From Arthrobacter sp. PGP41 (lineage in GTDB: Bacteria; Actinomycetota; Actinomycetes; Actinomycetales; Micrococcaceae): a stretch of 64,000 bases of DNA. The position numbers were made by a program, and so were the translations under genes. The notes below the pieces were generated by a model that was not told the origin of the DNA, made no database searches, and worked only from the letters and a program-made list of their open reading frames with translations. Below are positions 57,791 through 64,000 of the stretch, piece after piece; position 1 is the stretch's first letter, and the number at the start of each line of letters is the position of its first letter. The stretch lies in the NCBI RefSeq assembly GCF_002953935.1, contig NZ_CP026514.1:2542001-2606000 (forward strand), in the 5' to 3' direction.

Positions 57791-58333
57791 TCAGTTGTGG
57801 ATGGCCGAATAGAGATTGAGGCTGGCCGAGAATACCACCCACGAAAAATAGGGCAGCAGCAGGAGGCCGGCAGCCGGGCTCACCGGACCGAACCGCACGA
57901 CGAGGTAGGCAAGTGAGGCCGCCAGTCCGGCAATCACCAGGAAAGCAGCCCAGAGTGCGGCTGCTCCAAACACCGGGAAAAGCCCGAAGAAGGCCAGCGG
58001 CCACGCGGCGTTGAGCACCAGCTGGAGAAGGTACCCGGCCAGGGCGCCTCCCCTCAGCTCGCCTTTGCGCCAGACGAGCCAGGCGGCAACCGCAACCCCG
58101 ACGTAGAGCAGCGTCCACATGCTCCTGAACATCCACCCCGGCGGCATCCAGGGAGCCTTGACCGACCCCGCGAACCAGCCGCCGGAATTCAGGATAATGG
58201 GGACCGAGGCCAGGGCCCAGGCGGCAGCGGAGAGCGCAAGGAACCCGGCCAGGGCAACGGCCTGACGTCCACGGGCGGAACCTCGCGGTTGGGCGGCTCC
58301 ATATCCGGAGGGCGGGTCAGTATTTGCAGGCAC
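57791..58333 (-). CDS. tspO: TspO/MBR family tryptophan-rich membrane protein
   Basis: TspO proteins bind porphyrins and take part in stress and tetrapyrrole signalling. The 180-residue product has five hydrophobic segments after a hydrophilic N-terminus of about 25 residues, and the family pattern WFAGSVKAPWMPPGWMFRSMWTLLYV, LNAAWPLAFFG and LLPYFSWVVFSASLNLYSA. The tryptophans and the P-W-x-P-P motif near TM1 are typical. Start at ATG 58333 with no strong RBS; a nearby alternative cannot be excluded. It lies just after the RNase P RNA gene on the same strand. Confidence 0.92.
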   Translation of the reverse strand: MPANTDPPSGYGAAQPRGSARGRQAVALAGFLALSAAAWALASVPIILNSGGWFAGSVKAPWMPPGWMFRSMWTLLYVGVAVAAWLVWRKGELRGGALAGYLLQLVLNAAWPLAFFGLFPVFGAAALWAAFLVIAGLAASLAYLVVRFGPVSPAAGLLLLPYFSWVVFSASLNLYSAIHN

Positions 58334-58375
58334 GGTTCAGGATCCCCAACACAACTCTCAAGGTCAAACCGGAAT

Positions 58376-58774
58376 GGGTGGATGGGTTGACCGATACGCC
58401 GGGTTCTGTGCTCCCGCCCCGTTGCCGGTGCGGGAGTAGCGGCCATCCATCTACGAGCGCCGTTGCCGGCGCCCTCCAGCGGCCTACCCGGACACTCGGG
58501 CGGGCAGCCCTCAAACGTGTCCTGTCTGGCCTTGCTCCGGGTGGGGTTTACCTAGCCTTCCCGGTCACCCGGGAAGCTGGTGGTCTCTTACACCACCGTT
58601 TCACCCTTACCTGGTTCGTGCCGCTTTCAAACCGGCGCGACCCAGGCGGTCTGTTCTCTGTGGCACTGGCCTGCGGGTTACCCCGAGTGGGCGTTACCCA
58701 CCACCCTGCCCTGCGGAGCCCGGACGTTCCTCGAGCCACTTGCGTGACGCGCGGCCGCCTGGTCAACCCATCCA
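58376..58774 (-). ncRNA. rnpB: RNase P RNA (class A)
   Basis: The catalytic RNA that matures tRNA 5' ends. On the minus strand a long P1 helix (58761-58773 with 58380-58392) encloses the conserved core: GAGGAACGTCCGGGCTCC and CAGGGCAGGGT near the 5' end, GGGTGAAACGG in the middle, GGTAAACCCC and AGATGGATGGCCG near the 3' end. The order fits bacterial type A RNA of about 400 nt. A TAGACT -10 candidate at 58785..58780 places the start near 58774. It is divergent from yaaA. Confidence 0.95.
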
Positions 58775-58814
58775 TGTCCAGTCTACCGGCGCGGCGCCGC
58801 TTTCCCTGCGCCGG

Positions 58815-58820
58815 TAGGAT
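58815..58820 (+). promoter_or_regulatory. -10 box of a leaderless yaaA transcript
   Basis: TAGGAT lies exactly 6 nt before the GTG at 58827; no RBS is visible. Confidence 0.6.
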
Positions 58821-58826
58821 CGGACG

Positions 58827-59591
58827 GTGCTGATTCTGCTCCCCCCTTCCGAAGGCAAGACACCTGCGGTCCGTGGTTCCGCCGTCGACTGGCCTTCCCT
58901 TAGCTTCCCGGACCTGAATTCCTGCCGCGCCAAGGTCCTCGACGCGCTGGGGACGGTGAGCGCGCACGAGGACGCCCTCGCGTTGCTGGGGGTCGGGGCC
59001 TCGCTGAAGGACGACGTCGACCGCAACACCAGGCTCCACGCTGAACCGGCGGCTCCTGCCCACCAGATCTATTCCGGCGTGCTGTACGACGCGCTGGGCT
59101 ACACGACGCTCACCCCTGCGCAGCGGCGCAAGGCAGACGGGTCGGTGCTGGTGATCTCCGCCCTCTGGGGCGCCATCCGCTTCGGCGACGCCGTGCCCGC
59201 ATACCGGCTGTCGATGGGGACGGCACTGCCCGACGTCGGCCGCCTTGCCTCGTTCTGGAAGCCGCACCTGTCCAGTGCGCTGGCGCCGCTCACCGGGGGG
59301 CAGCTGCTGGTTGACTGCCGGTCCAGCACCTACGCCGCGGCGTGGGCGCCGCCGCCGGCGCAGACCGTGACGGTCAACGTGTTCACCGAGGTGCAAGGCG
59401 TGCGGAAAGTGGTCAGCCATTTCGCCAAGCACACCCGCGGCGAACTGGCACGGCACCTGCTGGCCCGGCGGGGCAAGGCTCCAGCGACGCCGTCGGACCT
59501 CGCAAAGGCCGCCCGGGAAGTGTGGGACGCAGAGCTCGTGGAAGGTTCCCCGCGGAAACCCCACGCGCTGAACATCATCCTGCCGGGCTGA
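58827..59591 (+). CDS. yaaA: peroxide stress protein YaaA
   Basis: UPF0246/DUF328 protein; in E. coli YaaA limits free iron and DNA damage in peroxide stress. The 254-residue product has LLPPSEGKT at the N-terminus, YSGVLYDALGY, VISALWGAIR and the C-terminal VVSHFAKHTRGELAR and conserved helix. The GTG at 58827 has TAGGAT 6 nt upstream (leaderless). It is divergent from rnpB and convergent with the zinc-ribbon gene across a palindromic repeat. Confidence 0.93.
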   Translation: MLILLPPSEGKTPAVRGSAVDWPSLSFPDLNSCRAKVLDALGTVSAHEDALALLGVGASLKDDVDRNTRLHAEPAAPAHQIYSGVLYDALGYTTLTPAQRRKADGSVLVISALWGAIRFGDAVPAYRLSMGTALPDVGRLASFWKPHLSSALAPLTGGQLLVDCRSSTYAAAWAPPPAQTVTVNVFTEVQGVRKVVSHFAKHTRGELARHLLARRGKAPATPSDLAKAAREVWDAELVEGSPRKPHALNIILPG

Positions 59592-59606
59592 CCTCGCCCG
59601 CCCTCC

Positions 59607-59672
59607 CCCAACTAGGTAGCGCTAAGTGTCGTTATGAGCCGCCAAAACGACACTTAGCGCTACTTAGTTGGG
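59607..59672. repeat. palindromic repeat, copy 3 (convergent junction)
   Basis: Near-identical to the repeat at 32823-32888: CCCAACTAGGTAGCGCTAAG at one end and its near-complement at the other, 66 nt. It fills the gap between the convergent yaaA and zinc-ribbon stops, directly abutting the latter. Confidence 0.9.
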
Positions 59673-60410
59673 TCAGGCCCACTCCTCCGAGCGCACCAGG
59701 ATGGCGCCGGAATCCGGGCAGAAGACGATGTCGTCGGCGGCGGCTGCCTTGATCTCGGCCAGGTCGCCGGGGCTGAGCTTCATGCCTGAGGCTTCGGACG
59801 TGCCGTGGAACAGCCGGGCGGCGCCCACTCCCCGCTTGGCGAGCGTTTTTTCGTAGACCGCGAGCAGGCCGGCGTCGAGCCCTGCAGCGAATTCGGCGCG
59901 CTGGGCGCGGAGCCCGCGCGCTTCCGCCTCCACCTCGGCCAGTTCCGCATCCAGCCCGGCACGGATGGTGCCGAAGGATCCCTGGATATCGTCCACGATC
60001 CCCTGCTGCGCCGCCTGCCTGGCCCGAAGGGAGTCGAGCCGCTCCATGACCTCAAGTTCAATGTCCTCAAGGTCCGAGCGACGCTTGTTGAGCGAGGCGA
60101 TGTCCTTCTGGAGGGCCACCAGGTCCTTGGACAATCCGGTGCCGCTGTTCAGCCGCGCCTCGTCCCGCTGGATCCGCGAGGCGACCTGTTCCACGTCCGC
60201 TTCGGCCCGCTTCAGTTCAGCCTCGGCGTCATGGACAGCCACCTTCGCCGCGCCAAGCTCACCGTTGGCAACAGACAGGGCCGCCTCCAAGTCCTTGATG
60301 CGGGGATCGGTTTCCAGGGAGCGGCGGCGGTTGGCGAGCGACTTAAGCTTGGCGTCCAGCCCCTGCAGCTCGAGCAACTTCAACTGTTCCGCCGGTGCTG
60401 CCTTCGCCAC
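59673..60410 (-). CDS. coiled-coil protein of the zinc-ribbon C4 family with degenerate ribbon
   Basis: The 245-residue product is a long antiparallel coiled coil (about 20-195), then a small C-terminal domain. Members such as mycobacterial Rv2229c end in a zinc ribbon with two CxxC pairs. Here the first pair is replaced by HGTSEASG and the second reads FCPDSG, so only one of four cysteines remains (Cys231). The rest of the tail (LSPGDLAEIKAAAADDIVFCPDSGAILVRSEEWA) keeps the family pattern. Zinc binding is therefore unlikely. The partner Nif3-like gene lies 120 nt upstream on the same strand. Confidence 0.85.
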   Translation of the reverse strand: MAKAAPAEQLKLLELQGLDAKLKSLANRRRSLETDPRIKDLEAALSVANGELGAAKVAVHDAEAELKRAEADVEQVASRIQRDEARLNSGTGLSKDLVALQKDIASLNKRRSDLEDIELEVMERLDSLRARQAAQQGIVDDIQGSFGTIRAGLDAELAEVEAEARGLRAQRAEFAAGLDAGLLAVYEKTLAKRGVGAARLFHGTSEASGMKLSPGDLAEIKAAAADDIVFCPDSGAILVRSEEWA

Positions 60411-60530
60411 ATTTACCTCCGCTTGATCCCTACCGGCCGGGGCCGGGCACCTGGTCGGCGCTTCCTAGACTCTAGCGCCTGGCCCGCTCCCCTGCCTCGC
60501 TGCGTCACCGCCGGACCCCGCACACGAGGC

Positions 60531-61532
60531 TTAGCCGGGAGTCAGGATGAAGTCCCAGGGATCGCTGTTGGTGGTGCTGACCTGGATTTCAACGTCATGG
60601 CCCTGGTCGGCGAGGACATTGCCCAGCGCCGCCGCAGCGGCAGGCAGCCACAGCCACTCGCTGGCGAAATGGGATACATCCACCAGGTAGGGCCGGCCAT
60701 TCAAGGCGGCCTCCCGGGCTTCCGACGCCGGGTGGTGACGGAGGTCGGCGGTCACATAGACGTCCGCGTTGCTGGCCCTGACCTCATTAAAGAGGGAGTC
60801 ACCGGCACCACCGCACACGGCGACACGCCGGACCAGGCCGTCCTTGTCGCCGGAAACCCGCACTCCCCCGGCGACGGACGGGAGGATCCCGAACACGCGG
60901 GCAGCAAAATCGCCCAAGGTCATGGCCGCCGCCAGGTCCCCCACCCGCCCGATGCCCTCTTCCGGAAGGCCGTTTGCCGCCACGGTGAGCGGGGCGGCGT
61001 CCTGGAGGCCGAGTGCGTCGGCGAGGACGTCGGAAACGCCGCCGACGGCGGAATCACCGTTGGTGTGGACGGTCAGCAATGCGGTGCCGGACTCGATCAA
61101 CCGGTGCACGGCCCGGCCCTTGGGGGTGGTGGCGGCGACGCTGGTGACGCCCTTCAGGAGGAGGGGATGGTGGGTGATCAGGAGTTCCGCGCCCCACTCC
61201 ACCGCCTCTTCAATGACTTCCAGGGTTGGGTCGACGGCGAACATCACCTTGGTGACGGGCGCAGACGGATGGCCTGCCACCAATCCCACTTCGTCCCAGT
61301 TCTCTGCCAGGGATTCGGGCCACAGCTCTTCCACGGCCAGGAGCAGTTCACCCAGTGTGGGAGCCTCCGCCGGCTCCGCCGCCCCCTGCCCGCCGGAGGG
61401 TGCGCCGCCGTTGCCAGTGCCGCCGTCGTTCTTGTCGCCGTCGTTCTTGTCGCCGTCATGATCGACGCCGCCGCCGTTGACGCCGCCGCCGATGTTGTCT
61501 GGGCCGGTAACGTCGGTGTCCGCTGGTTCCAT
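60531..61532 (-). CDS. Nif3-like dinuclear metal centre protein
   Basis: NIF3/GTP cyclohydrolase I type 2-like hexameric protein; function unclear. The 333-residue product has an N-terminal low-complexity extension of about 55 residues rich in Gly, Asn and Asp, then the NIF3 domain: SLAENWDEVGLVAGHP, LLITHHPLLLKG (metal His-His), VHTNGDSA, GGAGDSLF, DVYVTADLRHH and VDVSHFASEW (metal His/Glu). Two 15-bp units (61422-61451) encode DGDKN repeats in the extension. It is upstream of the zinc-ribbon gene, the conserved actinobacterial pair. Confidence 0.92.
   Translation of the reverse strand: MEPADTDVTGPDNIGGGVNGGGVDHDGDKNDGDKNDGGTGNGGAPSGGQGAAEPAEAPTLGELLLAVEELWPESLAENWDEVGLVAGHPSAPVTKVMFAVDPTLEVIEEAVEWGAELLITHHPLLLKGVTSVAATTPKGRAVHRLIESGTALLTVHTNGDSAVGGVSDVLADALGLQDAAPLTVAANGLPEEGIGRVGDLAAAMTLGDFAARVFGILPSVAGGVRVSGDKDGLVRRVAVCGGAGDSLFNEVRASNADVYVTADLRHHPASEAREAALNGRPYLVDVSHFASEWLWLPAAAAALGNVLADQGHDVEIQVSTTNSDPWDFILTPG
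61422..61451 (-). repeat. two 15-bp tandem repeats in the Nif3-like gene
   Basis: The unit GCCGTCGTTCTTGTC occurs twice in a row, encoding the repeated Asp-Lys-Asn-Asp-Gly unit of the N-terminal extension. Confidence 0.85.
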
Positions 61533-61634
61533 AGTCTTAGTTTTACCCCATCGGGCCCCCCGGACCGCACGTTTACAGCCCCCTCCCCAAGACGGCCGGG
61601 GAATCTTCCCGGGCCCCCAACCATTGAAGAGGTC

Positions 61635-62159
61635 ATGAAAACTTTTGTTTTAGGCGGAGGCTGCTTCTGGTGCCTCGACGCCGTTTACCAGAAGACCAAG
61701 GGCGTCAGTTCGGTGGTGTCCGGCTATACCGGGGGCCACGATCCGCAACCGGACTACTATTCCGTCTGCAACGGCACCACCGGCCATGCCGAGGTGGTGG
61801 CCGTGACGTTTGACGAGGAGATTATCCCGGCGGAAGTCATCCTGGACATGTTCTTCGCCCTGCACGATCCAACCACGCCGAACCGCCAGGGCTACGACGT
61901 CGGCACGCAGTACCGTTCGTCGATGTTCTATGAGACCACCGAAGAGAAAATCCTCTTTGAGGAAGCGATCGACCGGAACCAGGCACTGTGGGCCCATCCG
62001 ATTGTCACGGAGGTCAGCCGGCTGCCCCGATTCCATGTGGCGGAGGAGTTCCACCAGAACTACTACGCGAAGCATCCCGAGCAGGGGTACTGCCAGGTGA
62101 TCATCAACCCCAAGCTCGCCAAGGCCAGGAAATATTACTCTGCATGGCTTAACGCTTAG
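61635..62159 (+). CDS. msrA: peptide methionine sulfoxide reductase MsrA
   Basis: Reduces methionine-S-sulfoxide in proteins. The 174-residue product has the catalytic GGGCFWC motif at residues 7-13, SGYTGGH, YDVGTQYRSSMFY and C-terminal EQGYCQVII with the resolving Cys. The ATG at 61635 is chosen because the family begins MKTFVLGGGCFWC; GAGG lies only 3 nt upstream. The long in-frame frame above it crosses the divergent Nif3-like gene and is not coding. cysK follows 64 nt downstream. Confidence 0.96.
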   Translation: MKTFVLGGGCFWCLDAVYQKTKGVSSVVSGYTGGHDPQPDYYSVCNGTTGHAEVVAVTFDEEIIPAEVILDMFFALHDPTTPNRQGYDVGTQYRSSMFYETTEEKILFEEAIDRNQALWAHPIVTEVSRLPRFHVAEEFHQNYYAKHPEQGYCQVIINPKLAKARKYYSAWLNA

Positions 62160-62223
62160 CCACGGTTACGCGGCCTCGTTAGGCTGACCTCAGTATTCAC
62201 CCCTTAGAGATAGGCGTATGTAC

Positions 62224-63159
62224 ATGGCACGGATCTATGACGATGTGACACAGCTGGTCGGCGGAACCCCGCTGGTCAAGCTCAACCGGCTCAGCGAGGG
62301 CCTGGATGCCACCGTCGCCGTCAAGCTTGAGTTCTACAACCCGGCCAACAGCGTCAAAGACCGTATCGGTGTGGCCATTGTCGATGCCGCCGAGAAGTCC
62401 GGTGCGCTGAAGCCCGGCGGAACCATTGTTGAGGGCACGTCCGGAAACACCGGCATTGCCCTGGCCATGGTGGGTGCTGCCCGCGGCTACAAGGTCATCC
62501 TCACCATGCCGGAGACCATGTCCACGGAACGCCGCGTCATGCTGCGGGCGTTTGGCGCCGAGATCGTCCTGACCCCGGGTTCCGAGGGTATGCGCGGAGC
62601 TGTGGAGAAGGCCCAGGAAATCGTGGCCAACACCGAGAATTCCATCTGGGCACAGCAGTTTGCCAACGAAGCCAATCCTGAAATCCACCGCACCACCACG
62701 GCGGAGGAAATCTGGGCGGACACCGACGGCGCAGTGGACATCTTCGTTGCGGGCGTAGGCACCGGCGGAACCGTCACCGGCGTCGGCCAGGTCCTGAAGG
62801 AGCGCAAGCCCGGCGTCCAGATCGTCGCGGTCGAGCCCAAGGACTCCGCCATTCTCAATGGCGGCGCACCCGGTCCCCACAAGATCCAGGGCATCGGGGC
62901 CAACTTCGTCCCGGAAATCCTGGACACCAACGTCTATGACGAGGTCCTCGACGCCACGCTTGAGGATTCCGTCCGGGTGGCCCGGGAGCTCGGCGTCCAG
63001 GAAGGCATCCTGGGCGGGATCTCCTCCGGCGCCATTGTCTGGGGTGCCCTGGAGCTGGCGAAGCGTCCGGAAAACGCGGGAAAGCTGATCGTGGCTGTTG
63101 TCTGTGACTTCGGTGAGCGTTACATCTCCACCGTGCTCTATGACGACATCCGCGGCTGA
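62224..63159 (+). CDS. cysK: cysteine synthase A
   Basis: O-acetylserine sulfhydrylase, PLP-dependent; makes cysteine from O-acetylserine and sulfide. The 311-residue product has the PLP-lysine in [22 protein letters not shown] and [10 protein letters not shown] (phosphate-binding loop), and SSGAIVWGA. The ATG at 62224 gives MARIYDD with AGATAGG at a good 9-nt spacing; an ATG at 62218 is too close to the RBS. cysE lies 39 nt downstream, so the two cysteine steps are adjacent and probably cotranscribed. Confidence 0.97.
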   Translation: MARIYDDVTQLVGGTPLVKLNRLSEGLDATVAVKLEFYNPANSVKDRIGVAIVDAAEKSGALKPGGTIVEGTSGNTGIALAMVGAARGYKVILTMPETMSTERRVMLRAFGAEIVLTPGSEGMRGAVEKAQEIVANTENSIWAQQFANEANPEIHRTTTAEEIWADTDGAVDIFVAGVGTGGTVTGVGQVLKERKPGVQIVAVEPKDSAILNGGAPGPHKIQGIGANFVPEILDTNVYDEVLDATLEDSVRVARELGVQEGILGGISSGAIVWGALELAKRPENAGKLIVAVVCDFGERYISTVLYDDIRG

Positions 63160-63198
63160 TCCAGCCGCTGTTCGCCCGTTTCCTGTAGAAAGAACTTT

Positions 63199-63783
63199 GT
63201 GGGCTTTTTCGCAAGACTAAAGGAAGACCTCGACGCCGCCCGGTCACACGACCCGGCGGCTCGAGGTTCTTTTGAGAACTTTTTCGCATACTCCGGCCTG
63301 CATGCCATCTGGATCCACCGGCTGACGCACCGGCTGTGGCAGAATCCGGCCCTGCGTTTCCCGGCGCGGCTGCTCTCACAACTGGGGCGCTTCCTCACCG
63401 GCATAGAGATCCATCCGGGGGCCACCATCGGCCGCCGCTTCTTCATCGACCACGGCATGGGCGTAGTCATTGGAGAGACTGCCGAGATCGGCGAGGACGT
63501 GATGATCTATCACGGAGTCACCCTGGGCGGCCGCTCCCTGGCCCGAATCAAACGCCACCCCACCATCGGTGACCGGGTGACCATTGGGGCCGGGGCCAAG
63601 ATCCTGGGGCCAATCACCATTGGCCGGGACAGCGCCGTGGGCGCCAACGCGGTGGTGGTCAAGGACGCTCCGCCTGAATCGATTGTCACCGGCGTCCCCG
63701 CCAAGTGGCGCCACCGGGATGCCCAGCGTGAAACCAAACCTGCGGTGGACCCGGCAGAGTACGACATCGAATACCGGATCTGA
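63199..63783 (+). CDS. cysE: serine O-acetyltransferase
   Basis: Acetylates L-serine with acetyl-CoA, the step before cysteine synthase. The 194-residue product is a left-handed parallel beta-helix enzyme of the short EpsC/CysE type: N-terminal helices with [13 protein letters not shown], then [28 protein letters not shown] with active-site Asp/His, hexapeptide repeats and a C-terminal tail ending in EYDIEYRI, which likely docks in CysK. The GTG at 63199 follows AGAAAGAAC. Order cysK-cysE suggests a two-gene operon ended by the hairpin downstream. Confidence 0.96.
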   Translation: MGFFARLKEDLDAARSHDPAARGSFENFFAYSGLHAIWIHRLTHRLWQNPALRFPARLLSQLGRFLTGIEIHPGATIGRRFFIDHGMGVVIGETAEIGEDVMIYHGVTLGGRSLARIKRHPTIGDRVTIGAGAKILGPITIGRDSAVGANAVVVKDAPPESIVTGVPAKWRHRDAQRETKPAVDPAEYDIEYRI

Positions 63784-63841
63784 CCCTTTACTGCAGCCTT
63801 ACCGCGGCGCCGCCGCCCGGTCCGCTGCAGGAAGATATGGC

Positions 63842-63885
63842 AACGGCCGGCAGTTCCCGGAGGAGTCCGGGAACTGCCGGCCGTT
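63842..63885. terminator. terminator between cysE and gnd
   Basis: AACGGCCGGCAGTTCCCGGA pairs with TCCGGGAACTGCCGGCCGTT (perfect 20-bp inverted repeat, 4-nt loop), between the convergent cysE and gnd stops. Confidence 0.85.
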
Positions 63886-63898
63886 TGCCGTGCGGAAG

Positions 63899-64000
63899 CT
63901 AGTGCGTGTCCACGGCTTCGATCTCGGACTTGTCCTCGCCCCAGAGGGTATGGAACGTACCCTCGGAGTCGACGCGGCCATAGGTGTGGGCGCCGAACAG
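63899..64000 (-). CDS. gnd: 6-phosphogluconate dehydrogenase, C-terminal end (partial)
   Basis: Oxidative pentose phosphate enzyme; only the last 33 codons are in the window. The minus strand reads LFGAHTYGRVDSEGTFHTLW and then a short acidic tail to a TAG stop at 63899. FGAHTY-R-D-EG-FHT is the conserved C-terminus of 6PGDH that closes the neighbouring subunit's active site. The gene continues beyond base 64000. Confidence 0.9.
   Translation of the reverse strand: MFGAHTYGRVDSEGTFHTLWGEDKSEIEAVDTH

Noticed and set aside
59805..61634. Upstream extension of the msrA frame
   Set aside because: The open frame crosses the Nif3-like and zinc-ribbon genes on the opposite strand; MsrA begins at the conserved MKTFVLGGGCFWC.

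Overview
The window is about 64 kb of a high-GC actinobacterial chromosome, most likely Arthrobacter or Pseudarthrobacter (Micrococcaceae). This rests on gene content and order, very GC-rich third codon positions, many GTG/TTG starts, a DsbA-type protein of the mycothiol-dependent nitroreductase family, an MptB-type mannosyltransferase, two clpP genes and a translational ileS T-box. It is mostly core genome: I see no prophage, insertion sequence, CRISPR array, rRNA operon or replication origin.

Layout. 1-9 kb (minus strand): the first codons of a probable proA, then proB, obgE, rpmA, rplU, a thiD-tenA fusion behind a TPP riboswitch, and a long ribonuclease E/G gene. 9-21 kb: a VKOR-type membrane oxidoreductase, a small secreted protein, ndk, a DUF4233 gene, folC, ileS with its T-box leader, an exo/endonuclease-phosphatase, a short-chain dehydrogenase and valS. 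21-33 kb: a DsbA-like protein, clpX-clpP2-clpP1, tig, tRNA-Pro, tRNA-Gly, a Nei-type glycosylase, rpiB, a membrane protein, pepN and osmC. Much of this order matches the mycobacterial proB-to-pepN region as I remember it. 33-40 kb: an epimerase, mscS, glbO, tesB, ettA, a lipoprotein, an ssb paralogue and tRNA-Arg.

40-51 kb is the accessory sugar region. A ROK repressor diverges from xylAB. Next comes a three-gene minus-strand operon (TIM-barrel isomerase, DUF993 aldolase-like protein, Gfo/Idh dehydrogenase) facing a divergent LacI regulator, with two LacI-type palindromes between them. An esterase and an aldose-1-epimerase-like gene follow. 51-64 kb: an AlkD-like protein, an MptB-like mannosyltransferase, orn, tRNA-His, def, a secreted HNH protein, a GapB-type dehydrogenase, tspO, RNase P RNA, yaaA, a degenerate zinc-ribbon protein, a Nif3-like protein, msrA, cysK-cysE and the 3' end of gnd.

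How it fits together. The genes cover translation (two aminoacyl-tRNA synthetases, two ribosomal proteins, tRNAs, def), protein quality control (trigger factor and ClpXP1P2), RNA turnover (RNase E/G, Orn, RNase P), cysteine synthesis, redox repair and pentose use. Points of interest: a palindromic repeat at three convergent gene junctions, the uncharacterised DUF993 operon, a DsbA-like protein with one cysteine in place of a CxxC, many likely leaderless starts (TANNNT 6-7 nt before the start codon), and a zinc-ribbon protein that has lost most of its cysteines.
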